From: CAZMCT01 sp964564785
GTDB taxonomy: Bacteria > Planctomycetota > Phycisphaerae > UBA1845 > Fen-1342
Reading direction: 5' to 3'
NCBI GenBank assembly: GCA_964564785.1
Contig: CAZMCT010000010.1
Coordinates: 1 to 52,961, forward strand
Length of the DNA: 52,961 nucleotides
The notes under the pieces were generated by a model. It made no database searches. It worked only from the letters and a program-made list of their open reading frames with translations, and had not been told where the DNA came from. Made by a program: the position numbers and the translations under genes. Shown here one piece after another: positions 45,841 to 52,961 of the stretch (within the stretch, counting starts at the first letter, position 1; every line of letters begins with the position of its first letter).

Positions 45841-47021
45841 ATGTCCTGGTGGTCAATCTCGGCAGCACCTCGCTGAAGTTCCGGCTGCTGGACATGCGGA
45901 CGCAGCGCGAGCTGGCGCAGGGCCGCGTCGAGGAGCTCGGCACGGCGGAAACGCGTGTCTGGCTGTCGCTCGGCGGCGGGCGCTCGCAGCAAAGTCGGCA
46001 GGCGATCGCGACGCATGCCGAGGCGCTGCGCTGGTGCCTGAACGCGTTGCACGCGGGTCCGGGCGGCCCGACCGTCGACGCCGTGGGCTTCAAGGCGGTG
46101 CACGGCGGCCCGATCGCCGGCGCGGTGCGCGTCACACCTGAGGTGCTGCGGACGATGGAGGAGTTCGCGGACGCGGCCCCGGCCCATAACCCGCCGTACA
46201 TCGCCGCGATGCGGACGCTCGCGGCCGAGCTGCCGGGGGTCCCGCTGGTGGCCGCGTTCGAGACGGGTTTTCACCAGACCATTCCGCCCGAGCGCACCAC
46301 ATACGCGATTCCCGGGGAGTGGACGGGGGAGTTCGGGATTCGGCGTTACGGATTTCATGGCGCCTCGCACGCGTACGTGGCCGGCCGCGTGGCGGAGCTG
46401 CTCGGGCGAACGAACCTGCGGATCGTATCGTGCCACCTCGGAGGGAGCAGTTCGCTGTGCGCGATCCGCGGCGGGCAGAGCGTGGCGTGCAGCTTCGGTC
46501 TGACACCGCAATCGGGCCTGCCGCAGAGCGACCGCGTGGGCGACTTCGACGCGTTCGCGCTGCTGCCGCTCATGCGTCGGACGGGAAAAAGCGCGGCCGA
46601 GCTGCTGGCGGAAATGTCCGGTCGCGGCGGCTTGCTGGGCATCAGCGGGCTTTCGCGCGACATGGCGGCGCTGCTCGAAGCGGCCCGCGGCGGAAACGAG
46701 CGGGCCGAGCTGGCCGTCCGCGTGTACGTGGAGAGCGTGCGGCACTATCTGGGCGCGTTCATCGTCGCACTCGGCGGACTCGACGCACTGGTCTTCACCG
46801 GCGGGATCGGCGAGCGTTCGCCGGAGATTCGCGCGCGAGTGTGCGCGGGGCTGGGGTTTCTGGGGATCGAGCTGGACGAGGATCGGAACGCCGCCGCCGT
46901 GCCCGATGTCGACGTCGCGGCGAATGGGGCGGCGGTGCGTGTGCTGGCCGTCGCGACGAACGAGGAGCTGATCGTCGCACGTCAGACGCAGGCGGTGCTG
47001 ACCGAGGAACTCGGGGAGTAA
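45837..47021 (+). CDS. ackA: Acetate/propionate kinase-like enzyme of the BMC operon
   Basis: A 394-residue ASKHA-fold acyl kinase: VNLGSTSLKF, VHGGP, AHNPPYIAAM, HQTIPPERTTYAIP, YGFHGASHAYVA, HLGGSSS, GLLGISGLS, FTGGIGERS and TNEELIVARQT. It would make ATP from the acyl-phosphate supplied by PduL. By motif alignment with the Methanosarcina thermophila enzyme, N7, H180, R241 and E384 are kept, but R91 is Lys (FKAVHGG), D148 is Glu (FETGFHQT) and N211 is Gly (HLGGSS). Altered substrate range or reduced activity is possible. It has no encapsulation helix, so it probably acts outside the shell. Start overlaps BMC-H2 by 4 nt. Confidence 0.9.
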   Translation: MNVLVVNLGSTSLKFRLLDMRTQRELAQGRVEELGTAETRVWLSLGGGRSQQSRQAIATHAEALRWCLNALHAGPGGPTVDAVGFKAVHGGPIAGAVRVTPEVLRTMEEFADAAPAHNPPYIAAMRTLAAELPGVPLVAAFETGFHQTIPPERTTYAIPGEWTGEFGIRRYGFHGASHAYVAGRVAELLGRTNLRIVSCHLGGSSSLCAIRGGQSVACSFGLTPQSGLPQSDRVGDFDAFALLPLMRRTGKSAAELLAEMSGRGGLLGISGLSRDMAALLEAARGGNERAELAVRVYVESVRHYLGAFIVALGGLDALVFTGGIGERSPEIRARVCAGLGFLGIELDEDRNAAAVPDVDVAANGAAVRVLAVATNEELIVARQTQAVLTEELGE

Positions 47022-47150
47022 GGGAATAAGGGAACGAGGGAGAATGCACGAGGTGAGGTGTCATACCCGGGAGCGCAGCGACGAGGAATGACCACGCGCT
47101 GCACGCCTCGGAATCGCAACGCGCGGCGCTGCGCGGAATGACAGCCAACA
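47021..47150. repeat. Dispersed repeats inside the BMC operon
   Basis: AAGGGAATAAGGGAACGAGG (from 47022) resembles the GGGAACAGGGAACAG repeat in the radical SAM gene. It is followed by GTGTCATACCCGGGAGCGCA and GCGACGAGGAATGAC (from 47058), then an inverted GCGCTGCGCGGAATGACAGC copy near 47127-47146. The 147-bp gap separates the kinase and BMC-H3 genes. Confidence 0.55.
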
Positions 47151-47168
47151 GAACGTGAGGCAATCATC

Positions 47169-47444
47169 ATGGCCAAACAGGCACTCGGATTGATCGAAAC
47201 CCGCGGGCTCGTGCCCGCCGTCGAAGCCGCGGATGTAGCGCTGAAGGCCGCGAACGTGTCGCTGGCCGGAAGCCGGACGGCCGGCTCGGGGCTGGTGAGC
47301 ATCCTGCTGACCGGGGACGTGGCCGCGGTGCGGGCCGCCACGGAGGCGGGCGCCGCAGCGGCCGGTCGGCTGGGCGAGGTGCTCTCGGTCGAGGTGCTCT
47401 CGCGGCCGCACGACGAGCTGGACCGGCTGATGCCGGGGAAATAG
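47169..47444 (+). CDS. BMC-H shell protein 3
   Basis: A 91-residue single-BMC-domain protein: QALGLIETRGLVPAVEAADVAL, then AGSGLVSILLTGDVAAVRAA and SVEVLSRPHDELDRLMP. The pore loop is RTAGSGL. It is closest in pattern to BMC-H1 (shared RPHDEL terminus), suggesting a duplication. Confidence 0.94.
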   Translation: MAKQALGLIETRGLVPAVEAADVALKAANVSLAGSRTAGSGLVSILLTGDVAAVRAATEAGAAAAGRLGEVLSVEVLSRPHDELDRLMPGK

Positions 47445-47493
47445 CCCGCGGGTCGCGGTGCAGGAACCGCCGGCCGCCGGCGGGAGGTGACGC

Positions 47494-47802
47494 ATGTTCA
47501 TCGGCAAGGTGACCGGGCATCTGGTCACGACGCAGAAGGAGCCGGGCATGGCCGACTCGAAGCTGCTCGTGGTCGAGGCGTATTCGGGACCGGGGCCCGA
47601 CGAAGCGGGTCTGAAGCCCACCGGGCGCGTGCTGGTCGCGGTCGACTCGCTGGGGGCCGGCGTGGGGCAGTATGTGCTGGTCACGCAGGGCAGCTCGGCC
47701 CGGCTGACCGAGCGGACGAAGACCATGCCGGTCGACGCGGTCGTGATCGGGCTGGTGGACAGCGTGCGGCTGCACGACCGGGTGCTGGCGCTGCATCCGT
47801 GA
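47494..47802 (+). CDS. BMC-P pentameric vertex protein 1 (EutN/CcmL family)
   Basis: 102 residues beginning MFIGKVTGHLVTTQKEPGM, with LLVVEAY, VAVDSLGAGVGQYVLVTQGSSAR, and closing DAVVIGLVD. This is the canonical EutN/CcmL pattern that caps shell vertices. It is the best conserved of the three BMC-P proteins here. Confidence 0.94.
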   Translation: MFIGKVTGHLVTTQKEPGMADSKLLVVEAYSGPGPDEAGLKPTGRVLVAVDSLGAGVGQYVLVTQGSSARLTERTKTMPVDAVVIGLVDSVRLHDRVLALHP

Positions 47803-47825
47803 CGCGGGCGAAAGGCGGGTGAGGC

Positions 47826-49271
47826 ATGCCGACGACGGCCTACGACGAGCGTCTGATCGCCGACGTGGTGAGCGAAGTGCTGCGGCGGCTCGGCCACGAG
47901 CGGCCCGCGGCGTCGGGCGACGGGCAGCCGGTCGCGGCGCACGTGGCGGCGCGCACCTACGGGGTCTTCGACCGGGTGGACGCCGCGGTGGAGGCCGCGA
48001 GCAAGGCCCAGCGACAACTCGCGGCCGCTACGCTCCAGGAGCGGGCCGCGGCCGTCGAGTGCATCCGGGCGGTGATGCGGCGCGATCGCGACGAGCTGGC
48101 GCAGCTCGAGTTCGGCGAGACGAAGATCGGGCGGCTGGCACACAAGCAGGAGAAGCTGGATGTCGCGGCGGGGGTACCGGGGCTCGAGCTGCTGCGGACC
48201 GAGGCGACCAGCGGCGACCACGGGCTGACGGTGACCGAGTACGCGCCGTGGGGCGTGATCGGGGTGGTGACGCCGGTCACACACAGCGTGCCGACGCTGG
48301 GCTGCAACGCGATCATGATGGTCGCGGCCGGCAACGCGCTGGTGTGCAACCCGCATCCTTCGGGGGCGAAGTGTGCGGCCGAAGCGGCCGCCCGCTGGAA
48401 TCGCGCGATCCACGAGCGCATCGGGATCGACAACCTGATCTGCGTGATCACCGGGCCGACGATCGAGTCGGCCCAGCAGCTCTTCCGTCATGGGGGCGTG
48501 CGGCTGATCTGCGCCACGGGCGGGGCGGGCGTTGCCAGCGCGGCCCTGACCGCCGGCAAGCGGGCGGTCGTGGCCGGACCGGGGAACCCGCCGGTGGTCG
48601 TCGACGAGACGGCCAATATCGAGAAGGCGGCGTCGGGGATCGTGGCGGGCGCGGGGTACGACAACAACCTGCTGTGCATCGGCGAGAAGGAGGTGTTCGT
48701 CGTGCAGGCGGTCGCCGACGCGCTCCTCGACGCGATGGCCCGCAAGGGCGGATACCGGCTTGCGGCGGACCAGATGACGCGTCTGACTCAGTTGGTGCTT
48801 TATCGCGACGAGGCCAGCGGGCACTGGCTGCCGCGCAAGGAGTTCGTCGGCCGCGACGCCGCGGTGCTGGCGGAGCTGATCGGGCTGCGCGTGGCCGCGG
48901 ACGTGAAATGCCTGTACGGCCCGGTCGGGCTCGACAGCCCGCTGCTGCCGTGCGAGCAGATGCTGCCGCTGCTGCCGGTGGTGACGGTGCGCGACGTGGA
49001 GGAGGGGATCGGCGCGGCGGTGCGGTTCGAGCACGGGTTCCGCCACACGGCGATCATGTGGTCGCGGAACGTCGACAACCTGACACGGATGGGCCGGGCG
49101 TGCGACACGACGGTGTACGTGAAGAACGGGCCGTGCGTGGCCGGGCTGGGCGTGGGCGGGCAGGGCTACGCTTCGTTCTCGATCGCGACGACCGGCGAGG
49201 GCGTGACCAGCCCGCTGACGTTCACGCGCTACCGGCGCTGCACGATGGTGGACAGCCTGCGGATCTTCTGA
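47826..49271 (+). CDS. CoA-acylating aldehyde dehydrogenase with N-terminal encapsulation peptide (PduP-like)
   Basis: 481 residues. The N-terminal helix YDERLIADVVSEVLRRLGHE (6-25) is separated from the catalytic domain by a short linker, as in encapsulated enzymes. The domain shows YAPWGVIGVVTPVTHSVPT, NALVCNPHPSGAK, CATGGAGVA, VAGPGNPPVVVDE and the catalytic Cys in NNLLCIGEKE (near 283). It oxidises a short aldehyde (propionaldehyde or acetaldehyde expected) to acyl-CoA with NAD+ inside the compartment. It lies 23 nt downstream of BMC-P1. Confidence 0.94.
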   Translation: MPTTAYDERLIADVVSEVLRRLGHERPAASGDGQPVAAHVAARTYGVFDRVDAAVEAASKAQRQLAAATLQERAAAVECIRAVMRRDRDELAQLEFGETKIGRLAHKQEKLDVAAGVPGLELLRTEATSGDHGLTVTEYAPWGVIGVVTPVTHSVPTLGCNAIMMVAAGNALVCNPHPSGAKCAAEAAARWNRAIHERIGIDNLICVITGPTIESAQQLFRHGGVRLICATGGAGVASAALTAGKRAVVAGPGNPPVVVDETANIEKAASGIVAGAGYDNNLLCIGEKEVFVVQAVADALLDAMARKGGYRLAADQMTRLTQLVLYRDEASGHWLPRKEFVGRDAAVLAELIGLRVAADVKCLYGPVGLDSPLLPCEQMLPLLPVVTVRDVEEGIGAAVRFEHGFRHTAIMWSRNVDNLTRMGRACDTTVYVKNGPCVAGLGVGGQGYASFSIATTGEGVTSPLTFTRYRRCTMVDSLRIF

Positions 49272-49421
49272 CCCCCTGAAACGCAGAGACGCGAAGGAAC
49301 GCGGAGGGCCGCGGAGAACACGCAAGACGGGAGTTCGGCAGCGTATGCAATCGTCAGTATTCCGGCCTTCTCCGCGTGCCAGGCGCTGTCCGCGCCCCTG
49401 TGTTGATCGGAGGGAGCAGCC
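49272..49421. repeat. Repeat-bearing gap in the BMC operon
   Basis: ACGCAGAGACGCGAAGGAAC, GCGGAGGGCCGCGGAGAACA and CGCAAGACGGG (from about 49280) belong to the AAGACGCGGAG family. The rest shows no gene. GGAGGGAG near its end is the ribosome binding site of BMC-P2. Confidence 0.5.
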
Positions 49422-49691
49422 GTGCTGATCGCGCGGGTGACCGGACACGCGACGGCCACCGTGCGGCACGCGTCGCTGCGCGGCGCGCGGCTGGTGCTCG
49501 TGCAACCGCTGCGATCGCTCACGCTCGAGCCGCTGTTGGCGCTGGATCGACTGGGCGCCGGGCCCGGCGACACCGTGGTCATCACCAGCGACGGACTGGC
49601 TGCCCGCGAGCTGCTCGGCGACCCAACCTCACCGGCGCGCTGGTCGATTGTCGGTCTGATCGACGAACCCGAGGATGAGAGCCGCCCATGA
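49422..49691 (+). CDS. BMC-P pentameric vertex protein 2
   Basis: An 89-residue EutN/CcmL-family protein from GTG: MLIARVTGHATATVRHASLRG, then RLVLVQPL, ALDRLGAGPGDTVVITSDGLAAR and SIVGLID. GGAGGGAG precedes the start. It overlaps the next gene by 4 nt. Confidence 0.92.
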   Translation: MLIARVTGHATATVRHASLRGARLVLVQPLRSLTLEPLLALDRLGAGPGDTVVITSDGLAARELLGDPTSPARWSIVGLIDEPEDESRP

Positions 49692-50413
49692 GCCGCCCGC
49701 TCGTGACCGTCCGTACGCTCCTGGCGCAGCTTCGCGCGCGCGGGGCGATCGAGCTGCCGCCCGCGGCATTGATTACCCCGGCCGCCCGCGACTGGCTCCG
49801 CGGCTGCCGCGTGCCGGTGCGCAACGCAGATGCTTCGAGCCGTGATCCGCAAGGGGCGAATTCCCCCAGCCGCGGCCCTGAGGGAGTGGGGGTGGCCGCC
49901 ACGCCGGACGAAACGCCGCGCTTCTACCTCATTGCAGACCCGCGCGACCCGTTCGCCCAGGCACTGCTTCCCGCGCTGGAGCGCCGCTGGCCGCGGCTGG
50001 CGCACGTGGCGGTCGGGCCCCGGGCGGCGGACGTCGCGGCCGCGATCCGAGGCGTTGCAACCCAACTGGCCGGCTGCCCGCGCCACCGCGCGGTGGCGTT
50101 GCTCACCGACGGGGCGCTGGCCGTGTGCGTGGCGAACCGCTTTCCGCACGTGCGGGCCGCGGTCCTCACCCGCCCCGGCGGCTTGCACGCGCTCCAGCAC
50201 GAACTGGGGATCAACCTGCTGATTCTGGAGCGCGAGCCGCTCGCGTTCGCCCAGCTTCGTGCCACGAGCGAGCGTTTTTTTGCCGGACCGATCGCCGTGG
50301 CCCCCGACGTGCGCGACGCGCTCACCGCGGCAGGCAGCGGCGCAGACCTGGCCGGACACGTGAATGCGGGCTGTTCTGCGGGCAGCGGGCGGGCCTGCCC
50401 GTGCGGGAGTTGA
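49688..50413 (+). CDS. BMC-associated protein with degenerate RpiB/LacA-like domain
   Basis: 241 residues. The N-terminal part (VRTLLAQLRARGAIELPPA, then LITPAARDWLRGC, about 7-42) resembles the ITP-x-ARD segment found in several microcompartment proteins. After a variable linker (45-75), residues about 78-200 resemble ribose-5-phosphate isomerase B: AVALLTDGALAVCVANRFPHVRAAVLTRP. But the RpiB catalytic CGTG element and the later His are missing (LTDG and LTR instead), so it is probably not an isomerase. The Cys-rich tail (AGCSAGSGRACPCGS) is odd. Sandwiched between BMC-P2 and BMC-P3 with 4-nt overlap and 2-nt spacing, it may be a structural or assembly factor. Confidence 0.75.
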   Translation: MSRPLVTVRTLLAQLRARGAIELPPAALITPAARDWLRGCRVPVRNADASSRDPQGANSPSRGPEGVGVAATPDETPRFYLIADPRDPFAQALLPALERRWPRLAHVAVGPRAADVAAAIRGVATQLAGCPRHRAVALLTDGALAVCVANRFPHVRAAVLTRPGGLHALQHELGINLLILEREPLAFAQLRATSERFFAGPIAVAPDVRDALTAAGSGADLAGHVNAGCSAGSGRACPCGS

Positions 50414-50415
50414 CG

Positions 50416-50724
50416 ATGCGCGTCGGCGACGTGATCGGCACGGTGACGCTCTCGCGCCGGCTGACGGAGGTTCCGGCCGGTCAATTCGTGATCATTGCGC
50501 CGCAGCCGCTGGAGACGCTCGCCGGCGGACGCGGGCATGCGGTCGAACCCGTCGTCGCGTATGACCAGCTTGCGGCCGCGATCGGCAGCCGGGTCGCGTT
50601 CTCCGAGGGCCGTGAGGCGGCGATGCCGTTTCACCCGCGGCCGGTGCCGCTGGATGCGTATTGCGCCGCGCAGCTTGACGCCGTACACGTGGACCGGGCA
50701 GCGCTCGCGGGGCTCGGCGCATGA
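50416..50724 (+). CDS. BMC-P pentameric vertex protein 3
   Basis: A 102-residue EutN/CcmL-family protein: MRVGDVIGTVTLSRRLTEVP, QFVIIAPQPLETL, VVAYDQLAAAIGSRVAFSEGREA and a C-terminal extension to about residue 102. The Gly-rich vertex loop is altered relative to BMC-P1. The stop overlaps the next start as ATGA. Confidence 0.9.
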   Translation: MRVGDVIGTVTLSRRLTEVPAGQFVIIAPQPLETLAGGRGHAVEPVVAYDQLAAAIGSRVAFSEGREAAMPFHPRPVPLDAYCAAQLDAVHVDRAALAGLGA

Positions 50725-52046
50725 CGACCTGGGCCACCGCGTCCGACCCGCGGCTGGCGCGCATCGCCGCTTGCGGTGTGGTGGGCGCCGGCGGGGCGGG
50801 CTTTCCGACGCACGTGAAGCTGGCGGCACGGGCGGACACGGTGATTCTCAACGCGGCCGAATGCGAGCCGCTGCTGCACAAGGACAAGGAGCTGCTGCGA
50901 CATTTCCCGCATGACGTGGTGGACGGGCTGCGAATCGCGGGCGAGCTGGTCGGGGCCCGCGACCTGGTCGTCGGAATCAAGGGGAAGTACGCGGACGTCA
51001 TCGAGCAGATGCGATCGCTGCTGCCGGGCGGCGGGCGAGTCGTGCCGCTGACCGACAGCTACCCGAGCGGCGACGAGTTCATTCTGGTGTACGACGTCAC
51101 GCGGCGGATCGTGCCGCCGGGCGGACTGCCGCTGCACGTGGGTTGCGTGGTGCTCAACGTCGAGACGGCCCGCAACATCGCCCGGGCCGAGCCGGTGACC
51201 GAGACCTACCTGACGGTCGCCGGGGCCGTCCGCGAACCCTGCACGGTGGCCGTGCCGGTAGGGATCACGCACGGCGAGGCCGTGGCGCTCGCGGGCGGGG
51301 CGACCTGCGGCGATCCGGCCCTGCTCAGCGGCGGGGTCATGATGGGGCGGCTGGTCGCGGCCGACGAGCCGATCCCCAAGACCTGCGGCGGGATTGTCGT
51401 GCTGCCGGGCGAGCACCCCGTCGTTCGCCGCTACCGGCGCGACTGGCGGCGGATCGCCCAGATCGGCGCCAGCGCCTGCGACCAGTGCTCGTTCTGCACC
51501 GAGCTCTGTCCACGCTACCTCCTCGGCCATCCGATCGAGCCGCACAAGGCCATGCGCTCGCTCGGTTTCGTTGAGACCCGCGAGCCCACCGTCCTCGGCA
51601 CGCAGTTCTGCTGCGAGTGCAACCTGTGCACGATGATCGCCTGCCCCGAGGACCTGGATCCGAAGAACGTTTGCACCCACAACAAACGGAAACTCGCGGC
51701 CGCCGGAACGAAATCGTCACCCGCTGCGCATCCCTACCGGGCCGAGCTGCACCTCGACAACCGCCGTGTGCCGATCAGCCGGCTGATCCTCAAGCTCGGG
51801 CTGCGGCCGTTTCGGAATGAGGGGCCGCTCGTGGCGCGCCCGTGCCGGCCGGCCCGCGTCAGCCTGCCGCTGAAGCAGCACATCGGGTCGCCGGCCGTAC
51901 CGGCTGTGCGCACCGGCGACCCCGTGCGGCGCGGGGCGCTGATCGCGCAGCCGCCGGAGGGTGCGCTCGGGGCAGCCGTGCACGCCAGCATGGACGGGAC
52001 CTGCCGCGTCGAGGCCGACCGCATCGTGATCGAGGCCGCGCCATGA
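50721..52046 (+). CDS. PduS-like flavin/iron-sulfur protein (RnfC-like) of the BMC
   Basis: 441 residues. The N-terminal nucleotide/flavin-binding glycine-rich loop is GVVGAGGAGFPTHVK, as in RnfC/NuoF-like domains. An SLBB-type domain follows (YLTVAGAVREPCTVAVPVG). Two [4Fe-4S] motifs are seen: CDQCSFCTELCP (near 254) and CCECNLCTMIACP (near 295). The C-terminal part (VSLPLKQHIGSPAVP) is a barrel-sandwich-like domain. In propanediol compartments PduS reduces cobalamin. There is no cobalamin enzyme here, so it more likely moves electrons for NAD+/NADH balance. The following gene is a PduT-like BMC-T, the known PduS partner, overlapping by 4 nt. Confidence 0.92.
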   Translation: MTTWATASDPRLARIAACGVVGAGGAGFPTHVKLAARADTVILNAAECEPLLHKDKELLRHFPHDVVDGLRIAGELVGARDLVVGIKGKYADVIEQMRSLLPGGGRVVPLTDSYPSGDEFILVYDVTRRIVPPGGLPLHVGCVVLNVETARNIARAEPVTETYLTVAGAVREPCTVAVPVGITHGEAVALAGGATCGDPALLSGGVMMGRLVAADEPIPKTCGGIVVLPGEHPVVRRYRRDWRRIAQIGASACDQCSFCTELCPRYLLGHPIEPHKAMRSLGFVETREPTVLGTQFCCECNLCTMIACPEDLDPKNVCTHNKRKLAAAGTKSSPAAHPYRAELHLDNRRVPISRLILKLGLRPFRNEGPLVARPCRPARVSLPLKQHIGSPAVPAVRTGDPVRRGALIAQPPEGALGAAVHASMDGTCRVEADRIVIEAAP

Positions 52047-52618
52047 TCGAATCCGTCGGACTGCTCGAACTCACCAGCATCGGCCTGGGGCTGGCCGCCC
52101 AGGACGCCATGCTCAAGGCCGGCGACGTCCGCCTCGTGCTCGGCCGCACGATCTGTTCCGGCAAGTACATCATCGCGGTGACCGGCCGCGTGGCCGATGC
52201 GACCGCGGCGGTCGAAGCCGGGCTCGCGATCACGCCCGAGGGCATCATCGACCACGCCGTGATCCCGCGCGTGCACGCCTCCGTGTTCCCGGCGCTGGGT
52301 CAGGCCGTGGAACTACACGGCGCGCTCGCCCCCGGCGGGCCGGAACCACCGAAGGCCGTGGGCGTGATCGAGACATTTTCGGGCGTCAGCCTGCTCGAAG
52401 CGGCCGACACGGCCGCGAAGGCCGCGGCCGTGACGCTGCTGCGGCTGCACCTGGCGATGGCGCTGGGCGGCAAGGGCTACGTCCTGATGGCCGGACCGGT
52501 GGCCGACGTCCACGCCGCGGTGAGCGCCGGTGCGCAAGTGGTCCGGACCAAGGGGCTGCTCGTCTCGGCCGTGACGATTCCGGGCCCGGCCCCCGAACTG
52601 CTGGCCGAGTACATCTAG
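52043..52618 (+). CDS. BMC-T tandem-domain shell protein (PduT-like, Cys38)
   Basis: 191 residues with two BMC domains (about 4-95 and 107-190): SVGLLELTSIGLGLAAQDAML and VGVIETFSGVSLLEAADTAA. The first-domain pore loop GRTICSGKY places a Cys at position 38, the residue that binds a central [4Fe-4S] cluster in PduT trimers. Three copies per trimer would line the pore. This suggests an electron conduit through the shell, matched to the PduS-like protein encoded just upstream (4-nt overlap). It is the last gene of the operon. Confidence 0.94.
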   Translation: MIESVGLLELTSIGLGLAAQDAMLKAGDVRLVLGRTICSGKYIIAVTGRVADATAAVEAGLAITPEGIIDHAVIPRVHASVFPALGQAVELHGALAPGGPEPPKAVGVIETFSGVSLLEAADTAAKAAAVTLLRLHLAMALGGKGYVLMAGPVADVHAAVSAGAQVVRTKGLLVSAVTIPGPAPELLAEYI

Positions 52619-52718
52619 CGCGGTCTCCGAGATCCGCTCGACTCGTAGTGGCCCGCACCGCCCCGGCGACGCCGCCCGGGCGCGGACGCTCATCCCCGGT
52701 CAGCAGCCGGCGCGGCCA

Positions 52719-52746
52719 TTGCTCCGCCGCGATCGACCGCGATAAT
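52719..52746 (+). promoter_or_regulatory. Putative promoter downstream of the BMC operon
   Basis: TTGCTC (52719-52724), 16-bp spacer, GATAAT (52741-52746), 47 nt before the next ATG. Confidence 0.4.
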
Positions 52747-52792
52747 CACAGCCGACCGCAAGCGTGGCGGCACAGCCCCGCTGGAGCCCTGG

Positions 52793-52961
52793 ATGAACCG
52801 ACGCCGAATCCGCATCGCGGCCGCACTCTCCGCAGCCGCTTTGTCGCTGCTCGTGCCGCCCGCGTGCCAGCGACCGGCCGCCCGCGGCCCGGCGCCGGGC
52901 GCGGCGCCGGCCGCCCTCGCCGCCCGCCCGCGGGACACGCGGGATGAAGTGGAGCTGGACC
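52793..52961 (+). CDS. Putative lipoprotein, N-terminal fragment (runs off the window)
   Basis: 56 codons are visible from ATG 52793. MNRRRIRIAAALSAAALSL leads to a lipobox VPPAC, so the protein is probably lipid-anchored. The rest is Ala/Pro-rich and then acidic at the window edge. Function cannot be judged from this part. Confidence 0.6.
   Translation, partial: MNRRRIRIAAALSAAALSLLVPPACQRPAARGPAPGAAPAALAARPRDTRDEVELD

Overview
The window is very GC-rich bacterial DNA whose gene content points to a planctomycete or a close relative in the PVC group. The pointers are a bacterial microcompartment (BMC) locus resembling the planctomycete/verrucomicrobial type that begins with a class II aldolase, alkaline-phosphatase-superfamily 'sulfatases' fused to TPR repeats, a PQQ-like propeller protein, a giant GreA-type factor of the kind also annotated in Chlamydiae, and a GyrA quinolone pocket without the usual Ser/Asp pair. 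This assignment is inference; there is no rRNA gene in the window. Recognisable promoters follow the pattern TTGnnn-16/17-TAnnnT.

Layout. 1-10 kb: an exported hydrolase cluster (two tandem TPR-bearing sulfatase-fold enzymes, two Type-I-phosphodiesterase-fold enzymes overlapping by 4 nt, a 62-residue protein and a membrane protein). 10-20 kb: housekeeping and mixed genes (sugar isomerase-like TIM barrel, radical SAM protein, GT2 glycosyltransferase, PGPGW membrane protein, PQQ propeller, HtpX-type protease, enolase, 2Fe-2S ferredoxin, tRNA-Tyr). 20-31 kb: lpxA, an RND efflux pair, acetoacetyl-CoA synthetase, an MscS channel with a triplicated N-terminal domain and a SpoU methyltransferase. 31-42 kb: extended GreA, alpha/beta hydrolase, rplT-rpmI, PPi-dependent phosphofructokinase, gyrA, a cyclophilin-FKBP fusion and a small membrane protein. 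42.5-52.6 kb: a complete BMC locus. 52.8 kb to the end: the start of a lipoprotein gene.

The BMC locus is the centrepiece. A class II (fuculose-phosphate-type) aldolase and a DeoR-type regulator run leftward. A divergent operon runs rightward with PduL, three BMC-H, an AckA-like kinase, three BMC-P, an aldehyde dehydrogenase, a degenerate RpiB-like protein, a PduS-like Fe-S flavoprotein and a PduT-like BMC-T. Inferred flow: sugar phosphate to aldehyde (aldolase), to acyl-CoA (dehydrogenase), to acyl-phosphate (PduL), to acid plus ATP (kinase), with cofactor or electron exchange through PduS/BMC-T. The aldolase, dehydrogenase and PduL carry matching encapsulation-peptide-like helices. Sugar kinase and isomerase genes are not in this window.

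A second theme is short dispersed repeats. Five copies of a 90-120 bp element with terminal inverted repeats lie between genes, and other repeat families have entered coding sequence (the radical SAM gene and the tail of the DeoR regulator).
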